DNA of 64,000 nt, taken from NCBI RefSeq assembly GCF_954871325.1, contig NC_088776.1, positions 6,765,985-6,829,984 of the forward strand. The letters are read 5' to 3'. Shown piece by piece: positions 1 through 14,100 of this stretch. The stretch comes from Gordionus sp. m RMFG-2023. Its lineage: Eukaryota; Nematomorpha; Gordioida; Chordodea; Parachordodidae. Every line of letters begins with the position of its first letter. Positions within the stretch are counted from its first letter, which is position 1. The notes below the pieces were generated by a model that made no database searches, was not told the origin of the DNA, and saw nothing but the letters and a program-made list of their open reading frames with translations. The position numbers and the translations under genes are program-made.

Positions 1-2056
1 AAATCATATGTTTTTTTAAAAGTATTTTTCTGTTTTTTTAAATTTTAATTTTTATATTAATATAAATAAATATACTGTTTTAAAAAATTTTTGGTAGTCG
101 GTAAAAAGGGTCATGGACAAAAAGCCTGGGTAAAAAAATTACTCTAAACAAAAAGACACTGGACATAAATTAACCCGGATAAAAATACATCGACCTTCGG
201 ATATTAAGACAACGGACAAAAATATCCAAATTTTATTAATTTTTTTTAAATGTTAAGTAAAAGGGGAGAAAATATTCCTCACATATGTTTCATTCTTCAA
301 TTAAAAATATCTAACTATATACTGATAAATTTTATAAAAGAAACCATCGCATAGGTAGAGTATTTATTTATATTAAAAAATAGTGTGATATATAAATCTA
401 TATTTTTTAAAAAAAAAGAATGAGAATAAAATTAAGTAGGGGAAACGTTTAGATGTTGGCTAAGCAGTTTATGGCTGATATCGGCTAGAGTTAATCTAGG
501 TATTAAAGTAAATTATAAGTAATACTTAAGTTTTTAGACACTAAACCCACTACTTTCGGTAACAGTAATCCATAAGTTTCTTTTACTGCCTGATACCGAG
601 CTCGGTAGGTCTATGCAAGGGTTAGTGTTTATATCAGATGAGAAAATACTTATTTTATTGGTTACTAAACCTAAAATAATCTATTAAAAATGTAGGTTTT
701 TTTTAGCTAAAAAAATTTCAAACTTTTTTAAAAATTTTCAGTGTTTTATCAAAAATATAGTTTAAAATATCAAATGAAACTGTGTGATATATTTCTATTT
801 TAGAATTCTATTGATTTAACAACCTGATTTTAAAATTGCTGTTGGAGCCCTGCAAAATCAATTATTTTTCTACTTCCGGTGGACTCTTCTCCCACCGGCT
901 ACGCCTATGATTAGATACACTAATAGAAATTGATGATTACTTGATAGATTGAGTTGATAAATAAAAAAATTTATTTAGTAAAAAAAATAAAAATTATGGA
1001 AGATTTTAGCCAATTTACTTTTTTCTGAGATAAGATCGAATGACCAAAGTAATATTTTGAATCCTGAAACATAATATTAATATTGAATATGCAAGGCAAT
1101 ATTTAATTACCTAATTTTACACCTCCTTTGATAATACTAATCTTAAAATAGCTTTCTTAAAAATTATATACACGAAATATTAAAATTTTTACTAATAATT
1201 TTAAATGTAAATATCTTTATTATAGGAGACGGGGCAGCATTTAAATATTTTGGGGAAGGGGGGGGTTACCATCTCTTCCCGTCCTGGCGTACATCTACCA
1301 TACAATATTGATATAGTCCTTAGAATAACAAACAATGTAATTTTGGGGCTATGCTTTATTTTTCTTTCTTTCTTCGTAACCCTCTGAAGGGACATTAATC
1401 TGATGCTAAAGAACAAAGGGTTATTAACGGAATTAAGAAGCATTAAAAAGTCGGCTAAATTTTTATGGAATCAAAGTTATTCTTATTCTTATTGTTTTTT
1501 TTTGCTTTGTAAGACATGCGATTTTTTTGAGAGCAAATTATTTATGACTATTCCTGTCTAACACTAACTACCTTGTTACCAAAAAAAATATATACTCCAG
1601 CCTAACCCTTGTAAAAGGGAATAAATGGATCTGTTTTATTTGAAAATTAAAATAGATTTTAAAATTAAATATAGAAAGTAAAATTAACTTTTCCGGAAGG
1701 GACAAAGAATTCTATCACAAGTTGGAGGCAAGTAAGTCGCGGAATAGTCAGTTAGACCCCTAGGGGTTTTTTTATATTATTGAACTTATCTCTTAAAGGA
1801 GTCAGGCAAAATTTTAAGCCCCTATCATTTTGTTAATTTTTTTGAATCTAAATTTCAGGAGTAGAGATAATATTTTAGCGGGATAGGGGATAATTTTAGC
1901 AGAATAGGCAATGACTTAGGAATTGAAGCTGCTGATAAGGGACATATGTATTAAACTATCGTAAAATTTTAATAAATTAATTTGGTGTTGTTATTTAATT
2001 CTGATTTATATAAGAATTTATGATTTCTACTATTATTCAATTTTTAAAATATATAG
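1..2056. other. no gene recognised; left flank or intron 1 of copy 1
   Basis: AT-rich DNA. I looked for a partner of exon 1 (24147-24253) and found none. Homology with copy 2 intron 1 becomes visible only from about 1980. A G-rich patch at 1228-1290 with GGCGTACATC recalls the end of the hAT element at 37347 and may be a transposon relic. Confidence 0.4.
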
Positions 2057-2123
2057 CGCAAAAAACAAGCTTTCCAAGTGCATTAGCTGTGAGTTGCATC
2101 GATATTGTAATAAGGCATGCCAA
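2057..2123 (+). CDS. copy 1 exon 2: MYND zinc finger core
   Basis: Follows acceptor ATATAG and ends before donor GTAATT; 67 nt, entering in phase 2 and leaving in phase 0. It reads AKNKLSKCISCELHRYC then NKACQ, with the third to sixth zinc ligands of a MYND finger (CxxC, then YCxxxC). The first CxxC would come from exon 1, which was not found for this copy. Confidence 0.85.
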
Positions 2124-5100
2124 GTAATTATTTTAATATAATTAAGATTCAACTTAAATTAATTAATAACAAAGCTGGGAACATTCCTTTCTAAGAAAAA
2201 GGGTTATGGGTTCGGTAAAAAAATGTCTGAACAAGGTTCAGGTTCAGGGAGTCCAGAAAAAGTAAAAAAAAAAAATAAAGGTCGGCCCAAACTGCCCTTA
2301 AAAATTTCCCATCATATTTTTCAGTCCAGCTGATAATTACTTTAACCTAGCCTGGTGTGTAAGATATATTTTGTAGAAATTGTCCGGCCAGACCCAACGC
2401 GTTTTTCTCGCTCTTTTAGAGTAACCTTGTCCACCAGGACATATCTATAAATCTAAAATGATACAGATTTTGGGTGCAAATTTATCTTCTTGTCATCATA
2501 TTTCACTTCAAGCCCTAATAAACGCTTGCCATTGGCTCAGATAATAAAAGCTTGAATGTTGTTTTTATTCCACCCTCGGTAAATGACCATTGGAAAAAGT
2601 TAAATCTTGAGCTCTAGTAAATTATAAGACTATAAATGGTGATACTTACAGAACAATGATATGAGAGGTTGCAGGCGTCATCTATCTATTGTATAAAAAA
2701 AATATTTAGTTAGATATTATTCCCTTTCCTTTCTTATTCTTTGCTGATTTTTTTTTTATCCCAGTTTACTTATATTATATATTATATAAATTGATTGATT
2801 TAAATTGATCGTTATAAAATTTATTCATGATACCTAGTATTGTTAAAGGACTCATTTTTAGCCAATTTTTAGACACGGTTAACTAAATATTTTATTAAGA
2901 AAATTATTATGCAAGCCTTAAGATTTTGTACATAGGTGGCACAAAGGTTTGAACATCTATTAGCGAAATCTCAAAACTTAGACAATATTTTTCTGGCTAA
3001 AATGTGAAATTCAGACAATATATTTCTGGCTAAAATATAGAGTTCGCCGTTTTTAGAAATCGGCTCAAATCGGCCGTTCAGCAACACTAATGATACCTGG
3101 CTTAATAAATAAAAGAATTATCCATAAATGAATTTATATTTTATATTATTAATAGGCAAAAGATTGGGTAGATCATAAATACGAATGTAAAATAATCAAA
3201 GGTTTAGCTTTAGAGGATCGGGTCCGAGTTGATTACCAATTCCACCTCCTATTTCGTATAATTTTTAAACTTGAGGTATATATTTTTATTACAATGATCA
3301 TTTTATTTTAGTACATTTCCTAAATGTAAAAAAAAAACTCCCATAAATTTAAAATATAAATGAATTTATTCTACTGTAACTTCCAGGTGAATCATACATT
3401 GTGTTGAGGTAATCAATATTGTATTGTAATGAGACAATGACATTATACTGAGTTACGTTTATAAATTATGAAAATATTATCAAAAGGAGCTAAGAAAGAT
3501 CAATGATCATAATAATAAATATTTTGGTCTAATCTAGTTATACATACTATAACTGCAAGAGATATATGGAAATTTTAGACGGGGATGACAGATAAACTTT
3601 TATATGTTCTTTTCCCGATTTGTAAAATTTCTTTTTGATAAAGTTCTCTCTCGTGGCCAATTGATTTAAATGCAGCCCTAGGCATGACAATGTAGCAATA
3701 GACGCTTAAAAGGAAATTATATTTGGATCAAGGTGGTTAGAGGAAATAAATTTTCACAATCTTTTGAATATTTTTAAAGAGATGATTATTTTTTTCTTCT
3801 ATTTAATTTTAACTCAAAACATATTTTTCAAAAAGATTTCGTTAACAAAACAGTTATTAATATATACATTTTAATACATTATAATTAAGAAAATAAATGA
3901 AAATCTCATTTTTCATATTTTATTTGGTCATAAACTAAAAGATGTTAATCAAATTTATACCAAATGATTTTCAGATAAAGATGATATAAATTTATTAATA
4001 TTTCTAATTTTATTTTTAAAATAATAATTTAATAATATTATTTTTTTTTAAATAAAATATACTTTCTATAATAAATTAGCAATAATTTTTATGTTAAATT
4101 CGTGAGGTGAGGTGCTAAATCAAATAGACGAAGGATCATTCATGGACAAAAATCTTTGAAGATTAGCTAAGAGGATTTTTTTAAAAAAAAAGGATCTTTG
4201 AAAAAATCTTTATGAAAGATTTAACTTATAAAAAATATAATTATAACAAAGAAAGTTCTTTATTTCTTTCTTTTCTTTCTTATTATCTTTCATTGGGCTA
4301 AAGTCTATATTATAGGTTAGGGTTAGATTAATTATTAATTAGGAATTTATATGATAATGATACTAGGTTTAGAGTTCGATTTGTTAAATCAGGGCTTAAT
4401 TTAGGATTAGGTTAATATTCAAAAATATTTTTCATAATTTTCTAACTATCAAATTGGTGTATTAGTGAAAGGTAATAAATATAATGGATAAAAAGTAGGA
4501 GAAAGACTAAAAAATAAATATTTCGAAATATTTTTATAAAGAAGTATATATTTTTTTAAAAAATATATATTAATTTAAAGCGCAAATCAACTAAAGATGA
4601 CCCTGAAAATTTAATATCTTATTGCAATGAAAAAATTAAATTGACTAAATACAACTTTATGGATTTAAAGGAACACTTCTTGAAGGATATGGAGATGTCC
4701 AAATCTGAAATAAAAGTCCATCTCGATTTACTCAAAATTTTATTGCCCCAAAAAATATGGGATAAATATGAACAAATATTGCCCCATATATACTGCAAAG
4801 TAGGTTCAATATAGTTTTAATTTTTTTAAAAATAATATTTACAGTATATTTTAATCGGGATAGTGTTGTTAAGCGGCGATTTTTACACAGCCTCGAGATT
4901 TCGTTAAATGATGCCCAACACCCTTTTTGTCTGCCATCTATAAGCAAAATCCTCCAGACTAGCCTAATATTTTTGGCTAAAAGATTGGGTTAGTCGTTTT
5001 TTTTTAAAATCGAGCCGTTTAACAACAAACTGTTTAAATTATTTTTTAAAAAAAATATTTATAAGCTTTAAATATTTTGAGTATCGAAAATGTAAAATAA

Positions 5101-8100
5101 TAAAATGGTCAATTAATACAGAAAATAATGCCAAACAGGCATGATCCTAATCTTCTAATTAAGTGTGGACCCTAACAACACTATTTTTATTCCAATCGCC
5201 ACCAAATTTTGGGACCAGGAATAAAACATGCCATCTAATAAAGGACCTTGAATAAAATTGAATAACCTCAAGTACCAGAGATCCAAATAAAGATTTTTAC
5301 CCCTGCCAAATAAAATTCTTAAGTATTTACTCTATCTGGGTGGAACTGATCCTCTTATTTACTTAACCCTCCCCACTCCTTCCAATTTTTTTTATTCATT
5401 GTCCATAAAATACATAACTGCTAACTATAGTGAGAAGGCTGAAGAGGAAAGTAAAAACAATTCTCTCCACTGAAAATTTTTTAAAGTTTTGATTATATCA
5501 TTTTCTGATAAAAATTGATACAATTCTTCAGAAAATTAATATAAGATTAAAAAAAATTTGAAATAATAACTATAATAGTGGTTTCAAATTGAAGAGTTTG
5601 TATTAAGCATATATAACGCAAAAAAAGTTTACATTTTCATGATACAATATGTAAGTACATAATTTGAAATTAAACAGAGCAAATGCTTTCAATTTGAAAG
5701 CACTATTAGGCGTCTGCTAAGTAATATAAAACTGTGATTCAAATTATTTCAGAAAAAAATAATATGTGAATAAAAATAAAAATTATTTATAAGAAGAAAT
5801 GTGCAACCGCCAAAGACCTGCAGCGACCTAAATATTTATAGTCGAAAAGGCCACCTAAAAATCTCCCTCCATACCAAATACATATTTTATATAGTATATT
5901 ATATTTTAAGATGTTCGTATGGGGGCCTTTTATATATTTTTTTAAATTCTTAGATATTGATTAATTCATTTACTATAATGGACGAACACCGGCAGGGAAT
6001 AGGCTCGGGAATTTTTATCAAGTATATATTCTAATTTTAAATAATATTCTTTTATATATTACATGAAATGATGAGGGCTGTGAAACGGCTACTTTCCTTG
6101 AACCAGAACTTAGTTTGATTCTTTGGAATACTATTTTTAAAAATTTAAATGTAAAACAAACCGAAATAAAACAAACTAGTTATCGCCCCCCCCCCCTGAG
6201 GTCAATTACATATAATACTGCATATCCAGACTGACGATTCATTCATTAGAATGCATATAAGAGTCGTTAAAAACAAATCTGCTGTGTGACACGCCATTTT
6301 GGTTTCCGTAGAGTTTTTTTTTAAAATATATCAGAGACCTGCAGAGGCACCATTTGCACGGCCCGGCCCGGTTTTAAATTTTTTAGGCCCGGCCCGGATA
6401 TTTTTTTAAAAATTTTTTTACGGCCCGGCCCGGCCCGGATTTAAAGATTTAAGGCCCGGCCCGGATAAATTTTAAAAAAAAATTTTACGTCCCGGCCCGG
6501 ATTTAAAAATTTCAGGCCCGACTCGGAATTTTTTAAAATTATATTCGACCTGGTATATACAAAAATTCACCCATGAGGTATTTTACCATATTTTTCAGCA
6601 AGTATTATCGCTTATTATTTAAAAAATACATGAAAAAAGCTGATATTTTGAGAATATTATATTGAATTTATAAAAATTATAAAACTGTTATTTATAAAAA
6701 TGGATATTTTGAGCATATACTATATTTTTTGCATTTATAAAAATAAAACTAATATTTAATTTATAAAAATGGAAAATATTTTGAGAATATAATATATTGT
6801 ATTTAATTTACTATTTAATTTATAAAATAAAAATAAATATTTTATATTACATTTATAGGTTGGTTTTTCAGGTGTAAAAAATTTTTATTAACCTTCATGG
6901 ATTTGCCATCACATTTATGTCTTTTTAGATGTGATGTTCCATGTTTATAATTATAAGATAATATACTTGAACAATTCTTATATTGTACGTAGCCAATGTT
7001 TTTTTATTTTCATCTATGATGATGTTAAATTTAGCCCATATTTCAGATTTTAAATTATTATTTGTATTTCTAAAAGAATAAATATTATTTTTAATTTTAT
7101 TAATTATATCATTAGTATTTTGTGCCATGATAATCCTTTATTTGATTGTTTTGGTAAATATTCTAAAAATTTAGATATGAATTATAAAAAATATATATTA
7201 TTAATACTTGAATATTGTGGCTTATTTAAGATATTCCTTTATTTGATTGTTTTGGTAAAATATGTTGTAAAAATTTAGATATGAATTATAAAAAAATATA
7301 TTAATACTTTGTATAAATTTGCAGGAAATTAATAATTAGATCGATCTGTGGGTGTTAGGTGTGTTAACCATCACCCAATATTATATTAATCATAACTATA
7401 ATATAATATAATCTTATAACCATTAACTCATAATGTAAAAATTTTTATAAAAAATATTAAGGCCCGGCCCGGACCGGGTTTAACAATCTTAGGCCCGGCC
7501 CGGATATATTTAAAAAAAAATTTTTAGGCCCGGCCCGGATATATTTTAAAAAAAATTTTTTAGGCCCGGCCCGACCCGGGTATATTTAAAAAATTTAAAA
7601 TACGGGCCGGGTATAGGGCCGGGTCTGCAGGTCTCTGAAATATATACATCAGAGACCTGCTGAGGTACCATTCACACGATCCGGCTTGGCCCGGATATTT
7701 TTTTCAGCCCGGCCCGGAAAATATATTTTATTTATTTTTAATTTTTATAGCCAATAATGGCGATATAAAATATTTGATTTTAATTTTTTTTTTAAATAAA
7801 TTTTTAAGCCCGGCTCGGGTTTATCGGCTAGGGTATATTTAAAAAGTTTAAATACGGCCCGGCCTGTGTACCGGGCAATGCTTATGGTAGGGCCTGCAGG
7901 TCTCTAAGATACATAAAATATGAATATATATTATTTAGATGCGAAACCAAAATGGCATGTCCCCTGCTGATTTACATTAAAATGAATGATCGTCAGTCTA
8001 TATAATATTACATGTCATTGCTTAAAGCTCAGCTGAAGATGACAAAAATACTGGCTAGGTAAAATAAAAAAATGGCATTTAGCTTAGGGACTTTTTTAAA

Positions 8101-11100
8101 AGCAATTCCATGCTAACCGAATGCACCTAGAGGTTATTCGAAGTGAAAGTGCTTAGAAACTGGCTGAAACTTAAAACGATAAATATAATAATACAGTAGA
8201 AAAATAGCAATTAATAATGCGCGAAAAAATTATCGTTTAAGTTTTGGAACTTTCCGCTTCATTCAACATCTGTTTTCTTGTAGAATTTATGAATAAGCTC
8301 GACCTTAAAAATTTTCATAATAAATACAAGTTTCTGATTCGCCCGTAATTAAATTGAGGGAATAATTACAAATTTATTCATCATTTTTTGATGGTCTGCT
8401 CTGCTGTATCATATAAATATGTAATTCATTAGCCAATTTTAAAATAAGTTTTAGATATTATATAATGTATATTTAGATCTAGCATAGAATATTTGGTAAT
8501 GATCTTCTGGGAGCAACTATTGATTATTATTAATTTATATTTAAGTAATCTTGAATATAAATCAGTTCGACTGAACTATTCATTTAAGTCATCCTAAGTT
8601 CTCACCTAAGATTTTTGCTACCGGCCTTAAGAAATGTTAAACTTTCGTAAAGCATATATAATTCGAAATGTTTTTTTAGCCATTCAAAAGTTAATCACAA
8701 CTGTATCCCAAATGGAGTTTGTATATCTAACGGTAGGACCCAACACTTGGTTTTGATAGAAGATGTTTACTTGCCCAATGCGAATGACTTGGAAAAATAT
8801 GTAATCGAACTACCAATATGAATAAATTTGCTATTCAACATTGATAAAATAAAATAATATTGTGATTTTATTTAAAATAGATGATTTGGCAATTATTTTT
8901 TTTAATGGTTAAATGTCTAGGCACATCCTATATTAATCCAAGGAAATCACAAGTGTTCTTTTTAGTTATATTATGGATTGGTAATTATAATGCTTCTAAA
9001 TTGAGTGTTAGCGTTTTGCGCAATTTTTTAAAAAAAATAAAACCTAGTCTTTTCTTTTCTTGTTAACCATCTTTGGTATCAATTAAAATTGAAGCAATAA
9101 TGACCGACATCGATACGAAACAAGAATTGATTTCTACGCATATCCGATTTATACTGATATTAGACCCCAGAAGGCCATGTTTTATGTCTAGTTTAATAGT
9201 AAATTTACTAATCTAACCCTAAATATTTCATAGAGACTAACGCTAGATCAAAACATTGTTATATTTCAAATTAGTTTTTAAAATAATTCCCCATCCCCTT
9301 TTTCTAACTAAGAATTAAAAAAATTTTTTTTAAGAGTCTTTTTTTTCCGGTAATATTTTCATCCGGTTATTCGAACATCTATGTCCGATTAAAATTTAAA
9401 AGTTTTAAATTTAACGAAAGAATTAACTTGACGTATTCCGATCAAAAATGATTGGCAAATGCATATTTTGTTTTTTTTAAAAAATATTTTCTTGATAATT
9501 TTTTTGATAATTAGTATCTAGATTTTTAATAGCAAGTGTTATTATATTAGATAACCATTTTATACATCATCGAACCCTAGCTTAATCCCATATGAACATA
9601 CTGCCAAATTATCTTATTTTTATCTAATTTCACTCGCATTACACCAAAAAAAAGTGGGGATAAGAGTAAATTAGATCATCTATACTGTTTAATTAAACTT
9701 ATGATTTTAAAATAATTTAATTATCATTAGGTGCATATTACATATATGAATCCGATAAGCTCAACCTGTGCTAGACAACATTTCTTCAAAAACAATTTAC
9801 ATTTTACCTGTGATTGCGCATTGTGTTGCTCAGATAAGACTCAAGAGCAATCATCGAATAGTCTAGAGAACGAATATAAGATAGATATAATAGATGGTTA
9901 TTTATTTTAGGCATTTATAAAATTGATAAGATACTTATTTTCATTTACTATTATATACCGTCAAAAATAGTTGTGAATCATAAATAGTTGTAAAATTACA
10001 TATGATAATGTGTCACAATTGATGGTAAATCACAGATGACTGTAATCCTAATACAACCTATTTTATTGTATTTATAAAAGTTCTCATCCTAATACGTCTA
10101 ATCAATTTAGGGTAGAGAAAACGGCAATCTCATACTATTTTAGAACATATAAAAATGATAAAATCTAAATGATGGAGATATATATCATAGAGTGGACGGA
10201 ACCGTTTACCGGAATTTCTTTGAAATTCGATCATACCTCAACCTTTATAAAATCGTTAAAAGAATAGAACCATATCAATATAATATTTAAAATGATAAGT
10301 ATAATACTTTTTCTGGGGAGCTTTTTGCAATGGTATTTAGCCCTGTTTTTAAAAGCAAAGTGCTATCGCTATTTGCCAAAAAACGTAGCGCGCTATGCTA
10401 CCACTACTTATGGAAAAAATAACGCCGATTATCTAACATTTTTAAAAAGTGGATCTTTATGTATAAAAAATAATTACAAATAAATTTTTTTGATGTAATT
10501 GCATAAATAAAAATCAACATTTATAATAATTTTAAAAAAATATTTCGAGTGTAATAGAAATGATTATGTATGTTTATTATTTTATTACATTTTAATAACA
10601 ATTCTATATCATCATTCCCAAGTCTAAGCTTTATAAGTCTTGCCTTATACTAAGAGTAATGGAATATAAAATAAGAATATTAGAATCTATATCCATTTGC
10701 GTAGACATTTTAAATATATTACATCAGTTGGTTTGGATTTAAAATAAGAAATTTCGAAAATATAATTAATAAAATATAAAAATTATAATTTAAATTTAAT
10801 TATTTTTCGTGTTTATAGTCAGTTATATTTCTTATATTTTTTTAAAGTTTCAAAAAAGTAGCGCGCTAATATAATGACTATATTGGGCAGCATTAAAAGG
10901 TAGCGCGCTATTTTTTTTTAAACATTAGATTATGAAATATAACTTAATTATATTTAAATTTTTATTTCTGTTTATTTTTTGGCATTTTAATTTTATATTA
11001 GAAAATAAAATATTTAAAAAAATCGATTCATTTTGATTGTATCCGATTGAATGCGAGCAAGTTTATATTATTAAATGATAATGTCCAAAGGCATCAAGTT

Positions 11101-14100
11101 TCATCCCCTAATGATTGTTAAGATTGGGTTTATTGATAATATATAGTGTTGTCTAAATGGAAATGGTAGGGATTCCAGGAAAATTTGTAGATTAATGGAA
11201 GTGTAAAGGTGATAATTTACTGTAGAAGTGATCTAGAAATAGAAGAAAAATTAAATAATTAATATTAGCTATTTAAAAATAATTTTATTCTTTAAAAACG
11301 TAAAAATTGACAACTTTATAGATAATTAACGTAATTTAAAACAATTTTATTAAATTCTTGAAACGCAAAATTTGATAACTTTATAAATAATTTCCAAAAC
11401 GCACGTAATTACCAAATTTTGTAGTAATCTTCTTTTTTTTATAAATGTTTGGGTTTTTATATATTTTCTTTTTTTTACAATAAGAATTAATATTCAAAAA
11501 TTAAAAAATTCGAAATGACTTCATATTCATAACAATTTTATTTTAATATTATATTAAACATTAACTAAATATTCAAATATATTCATAAATAAAATATACA
11601 AAAATATAAAAACTAAATATTTAATCTAAAAATTCCCATACAATAATAATCAAATATACAAATTTAAAAATCCATGTATAATAAATATTCAAATTTGAGT
11701 TATATTTCCAAAATATTTATTTTTTTAATCTTTGCATACGTGAAATAGCTGCAGTTATGGCCAAGGTAGATATAATATTTATTATAATTGGACAAATATA
11801 AGATATTTTAGCATAGTAGGGCGATTTCAATATTTTTATTTTAAGAAAAATTTGATATAGATATTATTTTTCTTAAAAAATTTAAAACACGAAAACCGCG
11901 AAAGTATCTTTTATAATCTTTTTTTTTTACTAGAAAATTTTATTTTTAAGCAGGTGATAGGCCGAAACGATTATGAATAACGGCTCAGACTCTTGGTTAA
12001 AATTTTTTTATTTATAAAAAAAATAATGTGTTCCGATATCGGAACCTCGAGCTAAAACGAGAAATATAAATATATTAAAAGATAACAATATTCCTTTACA
12101 TAATTTTATGTTCGCTTTTTATCAATATTTTTCAGTGCATTTTTTTATGCTTTCGCTTCTCTTTAATAAAAAATTAGCTCTCCACTCCCCTCCCCCTTCC
12201 TGACAAAAATAATTGACTAACGTTATTTTGTAACTGATGATTCACTATGTTATCACATATTTTGTGATATGCTCAATTTATATAAAAAATATATCAACAA
12301 GAATTGACTAATTATCGGATTTCAAAAAAGTTTTCAATATTATCAGTATTTTGAACATTCCATATAATCATCAAAATATTAACATTTCAAAAGTTCAAGT
12401 TTACTTCCTAAGATTTTTTTTAAAAAAAAAGAAACTAGTTTTAATTCAAGTTTTATTATAAAAATTTAGAATATTTACCAAAATATGACTTTCAAGAATC
12501 TGATTTGGATATAGAAGAATTACAGATATACCAGGAGCAATATTTTAGCCAATACCTAACAAAAAAGAATCAAGTTCTGTTTAGTCAGAAGTCGAAGGCT
12601 GTATCATTCCCAGTTTCTACGAACATAGTTTACAACACCATGCTACAGGCAAACATAGACGCTAATGTGATAGATACCGGGCGAAATCTTACGAGACGTG
12701 ACCCCGAAGCAAAGATCATCTTCAAAATAATGTACGAAATGTGCAGAGCTTTGGAAAGTGGACATATCTTGAAGTTTTTGTTTTGGATGCTCATTATGTT
12801 CGTAATTCATTTACTCAAACCTCTTCAAAAGAGATATAAATATTTATTTTATAAAATCGCACAAATGTCATAACTAAGTGATTGTCATTGCCTAATCACT
12901 ATGCTTTTCTATTCCGTAAACCAATCGCTTGTTAAAATTACTAGTAATGTTTGACAACACTTTCTAAGTTAGTTGCTATAGTTTTTAAAAAAATATTATG
13001 AATGATATTCTTTTTATTAGAAAAGAGTCTAATAGAAATTTGTTTCAAAAATTTCTTAACTTATATTTATTTACAATATTTCGATATTTTATTTAAATAT
13101 TCATTTTATACACTATATTATCAGGTTTTTTATTTATATATTCTTTAGAAAAAATTATGGTAAATACGAAGTGTATTTAGCGATACATTGGTATAGGATG
13201 GCTACATTGTCGAAAGCGTTGAACTACAAGTCGTCACCAAATTATTTACAAAAATAAAGTAGAAAAAATTTAAATGTGTAAATTGAAATATCCTTGAAAA
13301 ATAATTAGTTTTTATCGCGTGGTTTTTATCTATAATTTTTGGTAATTCTTATACGCGATAATGTCGATAGGAAGAGTTGAAAGTGATTTCAAGTTCACCT
13401 AAAATATTTTAACTCTGAGCAAATTGTTCTTTTTGTAACGAGTTTTACTCTTAACCAAAAAAATTTGAATTTACTAAACACCTTTTTTTATGAGGGCAAT
13501 TTAAAAATTAATAGTGAAATACATTTGTAACATTTTTGTGGTCATATTTCATCGGAATTTTGTAAAAAATTTCTATATCGGGTGGCGCAAAATAAAATAT
13601 ATTCTAAAAATCATATTTAAGGAAAATAAATACTATCTATGTTGAAGAGTATATTCAGGAAAGTCAACTAGGGTTCCCATATGTCTACACGAATTATATC
13701 GAAACCTGGAGGGCATTTTTGGGAATATGTTTAAAGAATTACGACAAATAGACTCGGTCGCCTCAAATGATGCTATGCGGTGTCTCCTTTAATTGCGAAA
13801 CATATATTTTTCATTTAATTACAAAAAAACAAATGTATGAACGGCCCTAATCTATGTGGATTTTGTTTGAACTAATATTTCAAAATATAAATTAAGGTTA
13901 TTCTAACTTGATGATTGGATACATGATAATACCTAAGATAAATACTAGATTTTCTATCTACTTGCTATCTATCCGAAATCCAAATTCTCCTGAACTTAGA
14001 TCCATTAGATAACTGTGTATGAAACAAATAAAGCAAACAGTTACAATAAACCAGAGTGCCCTAGGTGACATTTTGTATCATAAGATATTACATATTATCA

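Larger units (their letters stand above)
6228..7999. mobile_element. MITE with long inverted ends, host of two nested hAT elements
   Basis: The ends AGACTGACGATTCATT (6228) and AATGATCGTCAGTCT (to 7999) are inverted repeats. Pairing continues inward through CTGCTG and CCATTTTGGTTTC. Without the two nested hAT insertions the element is about 200 bp and close to a palindrome. It lies in copy 1 intron 5, which in copy 2 is only about 650 bp. No clear TSD was seen. Confidence 0.6.

Noticed and set aside
1201-1443. 80-residue minus-strand ORF
   Set aside because: Low-complexity AT-rich frame with no recognisable domain and no counterpart in the other units.
10292-10483. 63-residue plus-strand ORF in intron 7 of copy 1
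   Set aside because: Overlaps the TAGCGCGCTA repeat; no counterpart in copy 2.
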